From contig NZ_KB976987.1 in NCBI RefSeq assembly GCF_000399685.1, positions 873,330 to 933,498 on the forward strand: a DNA stretch of 60,169 nt. Direction: 5' to 3'. Below the pieces are notes generated by a model. That model saw nothing but the letters and a program-made list of their open reading frames with translations. It searched no databases and had not been told where the DNA came from. A program made the position numbers and the translations under genes. Below, in pieces: positions 1 through 8,070 of the stretch. The stretch comes from Acinetobacter pittii ANC 4050. Lineage in GTDB: Bacteria; Pseudomonadota; Gammaproteobacteria; Pseudomonadales; Moraxellaceae. How positions within the stretch are numbered: the stretch's first letter is position 1; each line of letters starts with the position of its first letter.

Positions 1-107
1 AGATGGAGCTTGCCATTAAAGCTGATCAGGACTGTGTGGTTCAGGAAGTTTTAATGAGTGCAGGTAAGCAAGTTAGAAATATGGATTTGGTTTTAACATT
101 AAGTTAG
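1..107 (+). CDS. 3' end of pyruvate carboxylase-type gene (biotin-carrier domain), partial
   Basis: The window opens inside the last 34 codons of a biotin-carrier domain; the stop is TAG at 105-107. The reading frame is fixed by the near-identical copy at 22915-23021, which shows the preceding EAMKME biotinylation motif. The family carries carboxylated biotin between the carboxylase and transferase active sites, in the cytoplasm. The upstream part lies outside the window, so I infer but cannot see that this is the intact copy. A rho-independent terminator follows. Confidence 0.8.
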   Translation, partial: MELAIKADQDCVVQEVLMSAGKQVRNMDLVLTLS

Positions 108-138
108 AAATACAAGGTATATTTTTAATTCAATAAAC

Positions 139-170
139 TAAGAAGCTCTCACGAGAGGGCTTCTTAATAT
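139..170 (+). terminator. Terminator of the pyruvate carboxylase-type gene
   Basis: AAGAAGCTCTC pairs with GAGGGCTTCTT around an ACGA loop, followed by an A/T-rich tail. The same hairpin is repeated at 23053-23084. Confidence 0.85.
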
Positions 171-206
171 ATTTTTAAAAAAGTAACATTATATTTTCTA
201 AAAATA

Positions 207-588
207 CAAATATTGTTTATTCATTAGATTATGAGAGTTCGCTCCCTATCAACTCAGGTGTATGGAGCATGTTAGTTTTTATATAAATAATAAAAATTAA
301 ATTTTTTTGCTTTACGGCAATGTATAAAAAATACGCCGTTTCCTATATATCATAAGGGTTTTAGCTTTTTCTAAATTCTCATCTCGTAAAGCTACGTAAA
401 ACAAAAAGTAATTTTGTTGGACGACATTTATCCTTAATTTACCTAAAAACTATATATAGAAAGGCTTTGAGTAAGTTTTGCAAGTTTGAGTTTGTCAAAC
501 TAGGTCAAACAAAAAATTAGAAGATGAAGCAAATAAAATTTTATATTGGAAGTATGCTCAGAGATGAGTTGGTCTTAATAGATTGATT
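207..588. other. Gene-free left edge of the island
   Basis: AT-rich stretch between the left direct repeat and the end of the leftward reductase gene. I see a weak inverted repeat near 486-515 (AGTTTG ... CAAACT) and no convincing ORF, att-like core or integrase remnant. Confidence 0.5.
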
Positions 589-1515
589 TTATAACCCTAA
601 CTTCTTCAATATTGCATCGGCAATCATGAGATCTAAATGAGCGCCTCCACCATTTTTAAAAACAGTGATATCTTTTTGATTTCTAAAAGTGTCAGAACTA
701 CTATTTACCAACCTATATAGATCACCTCGAATATGATCTCGTGAGATTTTTCCATTCGCAATTGGAATGACAATTTCTCCAATATTCCAAGTAGTTTCAA
801 GATTATCTACATAGAGCTGAGATGCTGCGATTAATTGATCATCAGCTTCACGCATTTCAGGGGTAAAAGCACCAATTAAGTCGATATGAGTTCCTGAGCG
901 AATCCAGTCTGCTTTTAAAATTGGTTGTTGTGCCATAGTCGCTGAAGAAACAATATCAGCAGTTGATAAAGCCAACTGTAAATCTGAGGCAGCAACAACT
1001 GGCACAGATAATCCATCTAGTTTTTTAACGAGTGCTTGAGATTGATTTAAACGGCGAGACCAAATTGATATTTTTTTAAGTTGGGGAAATAAAGCACTGT
1101 AGGCATTTGCAAGATTGTGAGCAACGCGACCTGCTCCAATGATTACTAGATGCTTACTATCGGGACGAGCGAGTAGAGTAGCCCCTAATACAGAATCAGC
1201 AGCAGTTTTCAGATCGGTAATAATGTGGCTATCAACCAAGCCGCGTAAAATACCATTTTCAGAAGAATAAACTGCGACCACTCCATGAGTATTAGGAAGC
1301 CCTATACTCGCATTTCCATTGAAGACAGACTCAGCTTTTATTCCATAGCCCAACCCTTCAATTCTTGCCATGCGATTTAACAACATGCCATCTTTAGGGC
1401 CTATGAGTGAGTCGTGCAGAGTTGCTTTGGGTTTTTCATGACCTAAGCGTAGTGCCTCAATAGCTTCATGCCAATTTAGAATATCTTTAGCTTGATCGTA
1501 GTTTAAAAAATTCAT
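589..1515 (-). CDS. Ornithine cyclodeaminase/mu-crystallin family reductase
   Basis: A 308-residue protein of normal length for the family, whose members are NAD(P)H imine reductases (Delta1-pyrroline-2-carboxylate or ketimine reductase) or ornithine cyclodeaminase. The nucleotide-binding fold is visible as IIGAGRVAHNLA near residues 125-136, preceded by the conserved DLKTAADS segment near residue 101. AAGG lies 5 bp before the ATG. It sits 6 bp after a DUF1330 gene and ends a three-gene leftward operon. Because the island also has a proline-racemase-family enzyme and two amine-oxidising flavoproteins, I infer a cyclic imino acid such as pyrroline-2-carboxylate as substrate. Substrate specificity cannot be read from sequence alone. 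Confidence 0.85.
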   Translation of the reverse strand: MNFLNYDQAKDILNWHEAIEALRLGHEKPKATLHDSLIGPKDGMLLNRMARIEGLGYGIKAESVFNGNASIGLPNTHGVVAVYSSENGILRGLVDSHIITDLKTAADSVLGATLLARPDSKHLVIIGAGRVAHNLANAYSALFPQLKKISIWSRRLNQSQALVKKLDGLSVPVVAASDLQLALSTADIVSSATMAQQPILKADWIRSGTHIDLIGAFTPEMREADDQLIAASQLYVDNLETTWNIGEIVIPIANGKISRDHIRGDLYRLVNSSSDTFRNQKDITVFKNGGGAHLDLMIADAILKKLGL

Positions 1516-1521
1516 TAGACC

Positions 1522-1818
1522 TTATATTCCCTCAATAATGGAAAATGTTCTTTCCATTGCTTTTAATGCAAGCTCCTTAGCTTTTTGGTACTTTTCACTG
1601 TAATAGCAATCTTGAGCAATTTGGTAAGAAGGGAACTCCAAAATAAGTACTCGTGCTTTTTGTGGGCCTTCTACAAAGTCGGAAGATTTAGTGCCGCCAA
1701 TAATTTGAGCATTAAACTCATTTGCTATTTCAGTCCAAGCATTTGCATATTTTTCCATAGAGATTTGGTCAGTAATTTCCTGACACTCGATAATCCAATA
1801 TCCTTTAGGAACACACAT
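1522..1818 (-). CDS. DUF1330 family protein
   Basis: A 98-residue protein with the dimeric alpha+beta barrel pattern of DUF1330: a first strand near YWIIECQEI, IIGGTKSSDFVEG in the middle and ILEFPSYQIAQDCYYSEKYQ toward the end. Biochemical function of the family is largely unknown; members often sit next to catabolic enzymes. AAGGA lies upstream of the ATG. It lies between a Phd-like gene (27 bp upstream) and the reductase (6 bp downstream), so the three are probably cotranscribed. Confidence 0.8.
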   Translation of the reverse strand: MCVPKGYWIIECQEITDQISMEKYANAWTEIANEFNAQIIGGTKSSDFVEGPQKARVLILEFPSYQIAQDCYYSEKYQKAKELALKAMERTFSIIEGI

Positions 1819-1845
1819 CTCTTAATTCCTTTTATGAATTTTCTA

Positions 1846-2037
1846 TTAAGGTTTTTTTTGCTCAGCAGGGAATCTCGCTTCGAATTCAGCTCTTTTATAT
1901 GCTTCATATGATTCTTTACTTATGATGACAGCCGACCCTCTACCTCTACGAGTAATTTCAACGGGTTGGCCACCAATAGCTTTATCCATAAGCATAGAAA
2001 GTTGCGCTCTAGCATTAGAGTAATTCATGCTATCCAT
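1846..2037 (-). CDS. Phd/YefM-type antitoxin without a partner toxin
   Basis: A 63-residue protein with the N-terminal Phd/YefM DNA-binding fold: a conserved YSNARAQLSMLMD helix, VEITRRGRGSAVIIS strands and SYEAYK. Typical members have about 80 residues, the C-terminal part wrapping the toxin; here that tail is short. A GGAG ribosome site precedes the ATG. No RelE/YoeB/Doc-like ORF lies on either side; the next gene is DUF1330. It could be a remnant of a toxin-antitoxin pair or a stand-alone repressor of the operon it heads. Confidence 0.75.
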   Translation of the reverse strand: MDSMNYSNARAQLSMLMDKAIGGQPVEITRRGRGSAVIISKESYEAYKRAEFEARFPAEQKKP

Positions 2038-2128
2038 AATTATGCTCCATGATATTAAATGGTTAATTGTGACTAAATTTAATTTCGGTCATTTCGCTTT
2101 AATTAAGCAATAAATCCCTATTTAAGAA

Positions 2129-2632
2129 CTACTTCTCTCTTAGTTGACAAGAAGGTTGAATTTGTTCTTTTAAGCGAATACTTTTGCGCTTCGAAGCAGC
2201 TTTAAAACGGCACTGTTTTAAGGCTGTATCTAGAACCAACTTCGGGACTACACGTGGTTTACGATCTTCATCAACAGCAATCATGGTGAAATAACAACTG
2301 TTAGTATGGCGTATAGTACGTTGCTGAATATTTTGTGATTCAACCCTAATACCTACTTCCATAGAGGTTGTACCTACATGATTAACTGTGGCCAGAAAAG
2401 TTACTAATTCCCCTACATGAATTGATTCTTTAAAAATAACTTTATCGACAGATAAGGTAACAACATAACTACCTGAATAACGGCTCGCGCAAGCATAGGC
2501 CACTTGGTCTAATAGTTTAAGAATCGTTCCTCCATGAACATTGCCAGAAAAATTTGCCATATCCGGAGTCATGAGGATAGACATTGTTAATTCTGACTGG
2601 TCATCTTTATTAAGACCAAAGTGACTTACCAC
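2129..2632 (-). CDS. Acyl-CoA thioesterase, hotdog fold (YciA/BACH type)
   Basis: A 167-residue single hotdog domain. The signature GNVHGGTILKLLDQVAYACA near residues 30-49 matches the YciA/acyl-CoA hydrolase group, which cleaves acyl-CoA to free acid and CoA in the cytoplasm. The frame opens with GTG at 2632; an internal ATG at 2584 is an alternative, close to the usual domain start. The C-terminal 30 residues are basic. It is transcribed away from the oxidase at 2984, with a 350-bp AT-rich intergenic region between. Confidence 0.85.
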   Translation of the reverse strand: MVSHFGLNKDDQSELTMSILMTPDMANFSGNVHGGTILKLLDQVAYACASRYSGSYVVTLSVDKVIFKESIHVGELVTFLATVNHVGTTSMEVGIRVESQNIQQRTIRHTNSCYFTMIAVDEDRKPRVVPKLVLDTALKQCRFKAASKRKSIRLKEQIQPSCQLREK

Positions 2633-2983
2633 AGCAATTGACCAATATTAAAAAAGATTAAAGTATCAAAACATCATTCTAAAAATAGAAATATAAAAAA
2701 AAGGTCAATTTATCTCATAAAAATGATGAAGTGGAAAAACATAAATATGAAGAATATGACATAGGTATAGAAATATAAGATTAGAATAATTTTACTTAAA
2801 TTAAAAAGATTATGTTTTTGATTTATATTGAATAATTTATTAAAAGTATAAATTTTTTAATAAAATTCATTTTGTCGACTTTTAATAGAATGTCTATTTT
2901 GTCCTAAAAATTGCCCATTTTTTTATATGCAAGACATAGAAATGAGATCAAAAATAATAAGAAAAGGACGTTAGGAATTTATC
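2633..2983. promoter_or_regulatory. Divergent intergenic region, thioesterase / FAD oxidase
   Basis: Very AT-rich 351-bp spacer between divergent genes. I could not assign a promoter with confidence. AAGGACG sits a little upstream of the oxidase ATG. Confidence 0.4.
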
Positions 2984-4303
2984 ATGGAAAGAATAGGTTC
3001 AACACCGGCTGATGACAATGGATGTGCTTGGTTCCACTTAAGCCCAAATCGATTACCGAAATCTCCATTGAATGGAAGAATAGAGGCTGATTGGGTCGTT
3101 GTAGGGGCGGGGTTTACAGGTTTATCCGCTGCTAGACAACTTGCCTTAAATTTTCCTAACGATCACATTGTTCTTGTAGAGGCACAAGAGGTTGGGTATG
3201 GAGCTTCTGGAAGAAATTCAGGTTTTATGATTGACCTTCCTCATGATATTGGAGCCGCAGATTATATCGGTGATATCAAAACAGCTGGTATGCATTTAAA
3301 GCTCAATCTGGCTGCGCAGAATATTATTAAAAGGTTAGTTGCCGATTACAATATTGATTGTCAACTTGAGCCAGCGGGCAAGTACCAGGCTGCTGTTGAA
3401 AAGAGAGGTCTAGCAGTTCTTGAAGCGTATAAAAGTGGTTTAGAAAAGCTTGGTCAAGTGTGTGAGATTATTGAGGAACAAGATATTCCAGCTCATTTAG
3501 GTACGCATTTTTATAAAAAGGCACTTTACACACCAGGGACTTTGTTAGTACAGCCAGCGGCAGTGGTAAAAGGTTTAGCCAATAACTTACCAAGTAATGT
3601 GACTTTATATGAGTATACGGCCATTACATCTGTTGAATATGGAAAGAAAATTCAATTGCAAACAGATCAAGGTTCAATCATTGCGAATAAACTTATATTA
3701 ACAAACAATGCATTTGCTTCCCAATTTGGCTTTTTAAAAGGTCGATTACTTCCTATTTTTACCTATGCCAGCATGACTCGTGTGCTGACAGAAGAAGAGC
3801 AATTAGCTTTGGGCGGGAAAAAAACATGGGGCATTATTCCTGCAGATCCGTTTGGAAGTACATTGCGTCGTACACCAGATAATCGTCTATTAGTGCGTAA
3901 TAGTTTTAGTTTTAATACTGACGGACGCAGTAAACCTCATCTTTTATCTCGTGTAGCACAGAGACAAAGGCAGTCATTTGAAAATAGATTTCCAATGTTA
4001 CCTCAGGTTGAATTTGAATATACATGGGGTGGATCTATGTGCTTATCCAGAAACCATGAATCATTTTTTGGCGAACTAGCACCGAATGTTTATGGAGCAC
4101 TTTGCTGGAATGGCTTAGGGACAACTAAAGGAACTATTGCAGGAACATTATTAGCAGATTGGCTTGCAGGTGAAAGAAATGAACTTATCGATTTCTTAAT
4201 TTCATCACCGGGACCAAATGCGAATCCACCTCAACCATTTTTATCACTTGGCGTAAACCTTAACTTAATGACAGGGCAATACCGAGCGGGAAAGGAAAGT
4301 TAG
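2984..4303 (+). CDS. FAD-dependent amine/amino-acid oxidoreductase (DAO family)
   Basis: A 439-residue DAO-fold flavoprotein like gamma-glutamylputrescine oxidase (PuuB/OrdL) and D-amino-acid dehydrogenases. The FAD dinucleotide motif is VVVGAGFTGLSAARQLA near residues 38-54, with ASGRNSGF typical of this group near residue 74 and the C-terminal WNGLGTTKGT FAD contact. Members oxidise a C-N bond to an imine that hydrolyses. It starts a rightward block with two MFS carriers, a cupin and RidA, which deaminates reactive imines and enamines. That fits the oxidase product. Exact substrate unknown. Confidence 0.85.
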   Translation: MERIGSTPADDNGCAWFHLSPNRLPKSPLNGRIEADWVVVGAGFTGLSAARQLALNFPNDHIVLVEAQEVGYGASGRNSGFMIDLPHDIGAADYIGDIKTAGMHLKLNLAAQNIIKRLVADYNIDCQLEPAGKYQAAVEKRGLAVLEAYKSGLEKLGQVCEIIEEQDIPAHLGTHFYKKALYTPGTLLVQPAAVVKGLANNLPSNVTLYEYTAITSVEYGKKIQLQTDQGSIIANKLILTNNAFASQFGFLKGRLLPIFTYASMTRVLTEEEQLALGGKKTWGIIPADPFGSTLRRTPDNRLLVRNSFSFNTDGRSKPHLLSRVAQRQRQSFENRFPMLPQVEFEYTWGGSMCLSRNHESFFGELAPNVYGALCWNGLGTTKGTIAGTLLADWLAGERNELIDFLISSPGPNANPPQPFLSLGVNLNLMTGQYRAGKES

Positions 4304-4424
4304 GTTTTCAAATATCAGTTAAGACTTGTTAGATCATGATGTTAATGGTCTTGGAAGATTATTTTTGAAGAAAGCTGTTAAGGGATAGATAACAGTTTTA
4401 TACCGTGTAGGTAAAGGAGTTTAT

Positions 4425-5762
4425 ATGCGTAATAAAATACCTTTAGAGGAAGTTCCTTTAAATAAGTTTCATAAAAAACTAACCATTTATTCAGCTGGTG
4501 GGCCATTTTTAGATGGTTACGTGTTGAGTATTATTGGTGTAGTAATGCTTCAGATTTCTTCAGCGTTACATCTCACCTTATTATGGGAAGGGCTAGTCGC
4601 GGCATCCGCACTTGTTGGTATTTTCTTTGGCGGATTTCTAGGTGGTTGGCTTACTGATAAAATTGGCCGTAAACTACTATATATTTTAAATTTAGTCATT
4701 ATTGTTGGCTTATCAGTTGCACAATTCTGGGTAGAAACAGCACTAATGCTGGTTGTATTACGTTTCCTCATCGGTGCCGCAGTGGGAGCAGATTGTCCTA
4801 TTGCTACTTCTTTATTAGCAGAATTCTTACCACGAAAAAATCGTGGTCCTCGGCTTTCAGCTTTAGTAACAGCATGGTTCTTAGGCGCAGCGGCAGCTTA
4901 TATTATTGGTGAGTTGATTTTGTCTGTGATTGGACCCGATGCTTGGCGTTGGGTACTAGCGAGTGCACTTATTCCTGGCATCCTATTCTTAGTTGGACGC
5001 TTAGGTACACCTGAGTCCGCAAGATGGTTAATTAGTCAGGGACGCACAGCAGAAGCAGATAAAATTATTAAGAAAATTTACGGTAATGAATACTCTGTGA
5101 ATGATTTACCAGAACAACAAGTTGATGAGAAGAATAAAGTTTCTATCACATCTTTGTTTCACTCTGGCTATGGTAAGCGTACTCTATTTGTTGGGCTTTT
5201 TTGGACTTGTTCAATCATTCCCTTATTCGCTATTTATGCATTCGCGCCAAAAGTTATGTTGGCTTTGAAACTAACAGGCGAAATGGCGAAATGGGGAGCT
5301 GTCGCTATCACAGTTTTATTCTGTGTTGGTTGTACTGTTGCTACGTTAACGATTAATACCGTAGGCCGTAAGAGAATGTTGTCACATAGCTTCTTTTGGT
5401 CTGGTTTAATGTTACTTTTACTCGGACTTTTCCCAAGCGCATCTCCTGTCATTATTCTGATTTTATTTGGTGGTTATGCAGTATTTATTGGTGGCGCTCA
5501 AGTCATGCAATATGTTTATCCAAATGAATTATTTCCCACAGAAGTTCGTGCTACAGCAGTTGGATTAGGCACTTCATTATCACGGATTGGTGCAGCTGCA
5601 GGCACTTATTTTGTACCTTTGTCTCTGGCACATTGGGGGATTGGTACCACAATGTTGATTGCAGCAGCTATTAGCTTGGTTGGATTATGGGTAACTCGAG
5701 CATGGGCTCCGGATATTGATGGTGTAGATTTACATCAAGCCGCATCTCTAAGTAAGAACTAA
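4425..5762 (+). CDS. MFS transporter, sugar/aromatic-acid porter type (copy 1)
   Basis: A 445-residue, roughly 12-helix MFS protein. Visible signatures are GGWLTDKIGRK in the loop between helices 2 and 3, LAEFLPRKNRG, PESARWL before the central loop, and NELFPTEVRATAVGLG in the second half. AAAGGAG lies 7 bp before the ATG. The next gene is a close paralogue with the same opening residues and nearly the same motifs, so this is a tandem duplication. The cargo probably feeds the neighbouring FAD oxidases; the sequence does not name it. Confidence 0.85.
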   Translation: MRNKIPLEEVPLNKFHKKLTIYSAGGPFLDGYVLSIIGVVMLQISSALHLTLLWEGLVAASALVGIFFGGFLGGWLTDKIGRKLLYILNLVIIVGLSVAQFWVETALMLVVLRFLIGAAVGADCPIATSLLAEFLPRKNRGPRLSALVTAWFLGAAAAYIIGELILSVIGPDAWRWVLASALIPGILFLVGRLGTPESARWLISQGRTAEADKIIKKIYGNEYSVNDLPEQQVDEKNKVSITSLFHSGYGKRTLFVGLFWTCSIIPLFAIYAFAPKVMLALKLTGEMAKWGAVAITVLFCVGCTVATLTINTVGRKRMLSHSFFWSGLMLLLLGLFPSASPVIILILFGGYAVFIGGAQVMQYVYPNELFPTEVRATAVGLGTSLSRIGAAAGTYFVPLSLAHWGIGTTMLIAAAISLVGLWVTRAWAPDIDGVDLHQAASLSKN

Positions 5763-5898
5763 GTTATTTAATCTAAATCACCTTATTTAAAATTTATAAA
5801 ACAAAAAGTTAGCTTCTTAAAGGAAGAGGCTAGTAGAGGTTTTTTGTCCTCAAAATTTGAATAAGGTGAATTTTGCTTGAGATAAGGCAGATATTCCC

Positions 5899-7239
5899 AT
5901 GAAAAATAAGATTCCTTTAGAGGATATTCCTTTAAATTCCTACCATAAAAAACTGACCTTTTACTCATCGGGTGGTCCATTCCTAGATGGTTATGTATTG
6001 AGTATTGTCGGGGTCGTAATGATGCAAATGACAGATGCATTATCTCTTACGACTTTTTGGCAAGGAATGATCGCGGCTTCCGCATTAATTGGTGTATTTC
6101 TAGGTGGGTTTTTAGGTGGATGGATTACTGACAAGTATGGCCGAAAAGTTCTTTACTTAATTGACCTTATCGCGATTATTGGCTTTTCAGCTGCTCAATT
6201 TTGGGTTGAATCAGCTTTTATGCTTTTCATTTGGCGATTATTAATTGGTGTCGCTGTTGGAGCGGACTACCCAATTGCTACGGCTTATCTTGCAGAGTTT
6301 TTACCACGTAAAAATCGTGGACCAAGATTAGCAGCAATGGTTATGGTTTGGTTTTTGGGTGCAGCGGTTGCCTATGCTGTCGGAGAGCTTACATTAACAT
6401 TTGGTGGAGATGAAGCTTGGCGCTGGGCTTTAGCGAGTGCCGTGGTACCGGGTGCACTATTTTTAATGGTACGTATGGGGGCTTCTGAGTCACCACGATG
6501 GTTGCTTAATAAAGGTCGAGTTGCTGAAGCCGATGCAGTCATTAAAAAAGTATATGGCCAAGAATACTCTCATGCTGATTTATCAGAAAATATTGGAAAT
6601 CAAAATTCTAATACTTCGGTTTGGTCATTATTCCATTCAGGATATGGCAAACGCATGTTATTTGTTTCAATTTTCTGGACATGTGCAATTCTGCCTCTTT
6701 TCGCAATTTATGCATTTGCTCCTCAAGTATTACAGGCTTTAGGGCTGACTGGCGAACTTGCTGGTTGGGGAGCAGTTGCTATTACTTTCCTATTTTTCGT
6801 TGGGTGCTTATTAGCAACATTATTAATTAATGCTATGGGCCGCAAAAAGATGCTTTTTCATAGCTTCTTATGGTCAGGAATAGCTTTATTTCTCTTAGGC
6901 GTATTCCCTCAAGCCTCTTCCTTCATTGTGTTGTGTCTATTTGGTGCATATGCCGTATTCATTGGTGGGGCACAGGTCATGGAATATGTTTACCCCAATG
7001 AACTTTTTCCAACTGAAATAAGAGCTTCTGCCGTTGGGCTTGGGACATCTATCTCAAGAATTGGAGCAGCTATTGGTACTTATTTATTACCTTTTGCTTT
7101 AACAAGCTGGGGAATAGGCACCACGATGATCGTTGCCGCAGTAGTTTGCTTTATTGGGGCGTGGTCAGCTTGGGCATTAGCGCCAGATGTAGATGCTTTA
7201 GATTTAAATCAGGCTGCAAGCTTGGGAAATCGTAAATAA
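5899..7239 (+). CDS. MFS transporter, sugar/aromatic-acid porter type (copy 2)
   Basis: A 446-residue paralogue of the preceding carrier: same IPLEDIPLN opening, GGWITDKYGRK loop, LAEFLPRKNRG, ESPRWLL and NELFPTEIRASAVGLG. Both copies appear intact. The duplicated N-terminus and conserved length argue for gene duplication within the island rather than two acquisitions. The cupin gene follows 43 bp later. Confidence 0.85.
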   Translation: MKNKIPLEDIPLNSYHKKLTFYSSGGPFLDGYVLSIVGVVMMQMTDALSLTTFWQGMIAASALIGVFLGGFLGGWITDKYGRKVLYLIDLIAIIGFSAAQFWVESAFMLFIWRLLIGVAVGADYPIATAYLAEFLPRKNRGPRLAAMVMVWFLGAAVAYAVGELTLTFGGDEAWRWALASAVVPGALFLMVRMGASESPRWLLNKGRVAEADAVIKKVYGQEYSHADLSENIGNQNSNTSVWSLFHSGYGKRMLFVSIFWTCAILPLFAIYAFAPQVLQALGLTGELAGWGAVAITFLFFVGCLLATLLINAMGRKKMLFHSFLWSGIALFLLGVFPQASSFIVLCLFGAYAVFIGGAQVMEYVYPNELFPTEIRASAVGLGTSISRIGAAIGTYLLPFALTSWGIGTTMIVAAVVCFIGAWSAWALAPDVDALDLNQAASLGNRK

Positions 7240-7282
7240 TTTTTTATTTAAATCAGTCTAAAGACTGTATAGGGAGATCATT

Positions 7283-7633
7283 ATGAACAATCAACTCGTT
7301 GTAGTACGTCAAGCAGAAAGTGCTGTATTAGGCGTGCCAGCACCAGCAAAACTTCCGGTAGGTGAGTTAATTGCACAGCAGAGCACTGCACAAGATCAAA
7401 CTTCTGAAAGTATTGCTGCAAGTATTGGTGTATGGGAAAGCTCGCCAGGTAAGTTCAAGCGTCATATCGCAAACCGTGAGTTTAGCCATATTGTTAAAGG
7501 CTGGTGCATTTTTACTCCAGAAGGTGGAGAACCGGTAGAGCTACGTGCAGGAGATGCAGTTTTATTCCCAGCAAACTGTGAAGGTGTATGGGACATCAAA
7601 GAAGACTTTAGAAAGACTTATTGTATTTTTTGA
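7283..7633 (+). CDS. Cupin-domain protein (DUF861/Cupin_3)
   Basis: A 116-residue single cupin. The core runs from GVWESSPGKFKRH to the LRAGDAVLFPANCEGVW turn, which matches the DUF861/EutQ-like group. Such small cupins often accompany DAO-family oxidases in amino-acid catabolic clusters; their activity is generally unproven. AGGGAG precedes the ATG. RidA starts 7 bp after its stop, so the two are coupled. Confidence 0.85.
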   Translation: MNNQLVVVRQAESAVLGVPAPAKLPVGELIAQQSTAQDQTSESIAASIGVWESSPGKFKRHIANREFSHIVKGWCIFTPEGGEPVELRAGDAVLFPANCEGVWDIKEDFRKTYCIF

Positions 7634-7640
7634 GGCATAA

Positions 7641-7994
7641 ATGATGACAGATATAAAAAGATTTCATAGCGGAGCTCGTGCTAGTCAGGTTGTTGTAAGT
7701 GGCCAACATATCGAAACAGCTGGGTTAGTTGCTAAGTGCACGGATAAAGGAATTGCAGAACAAACCCGTTGTGTATTAGATCAACTTGAACAGTTAATGG
7801 TTGATATAGGTGCAAATCGTAACCAAATTACCCGTATTCAGATTTGGCTAGCTAATATGGCTGATTTTGAAGAAATGAATAAGGTCTATGATGCATGGGT
7901 AAGTGAAATAGATAAACCTGCACGAGCTTGTGTTGGTTCGCAACTTGCTAGTCCTGAATATTTAATTGAAATTCAGGCAACAGGAACGTTTTAG
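7641..7994 (+). CDS. RidA family protein
   Basis: A 117-residue RidA/YjgF-fold protein. The family hydrolyses reactive enamines and imines made by amino-acid oxidases and dehydratases. The conserved Arg lies in KPARACVGSQLA near residue 94, and the glutamate-containing strand LIEIQATG follows. Its place between two FAD oxidoreductases fits clearing an imine product. The start could be either of two adjacent ATG codons. Confidence 0.85.
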   Translation: MMTDIKRFHSGARASQVVVSGQHIETAGLVAKCTDKGIAEQTRCVLDQLEQLMVDIGANRNQITRIQIWLANMADFEEMNKVYDAWVSEIDKPARACVGSQLASPEYLIEIQATGTF

Positions 7995-8012
7995 TATTCC
8001 ACTAAATGTTTG

Positions 8013-8050
8013 AAAAGCACCTTTCTCATTTCTGAGAAAGGTGCTTTTTT
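8013..8050 (+). terminator. Strong rho-independent terminator after ridA
   Basis: AAAAGCACCTTTCTC pairs perfectly with GAGAAAGGTGCTTTT around a short ATTTCT loop and ends in T6. It shows that the next gene cannot start at the GTG at 8041, which lies inside the hairpin. Confidence 0.9.
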
Positions 8051-8070
8051 ATGAAAATAAAAGGTTAGTT

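Larger units (their letters stand above)
1..206 (+). repeat. Left copy of a direct repeat bracketing the island
   Basis: Bases 1-206 align without gaps to 22915-23120 with three mismatches (at 115, 137 and 194). The match starts at or before the window edge and stops sharply after 206. It spans the end of the biotin-carrier gene, its terminator and about 40 bp beyond. Confidence 0.95.

Noticed and set aside
8041..8070. GTG start for the GlpD-like gene at 8041
   Set aside because: It lies inside the strong terminator hairpin of the preceding gene; ATG 8071 is the natural start.
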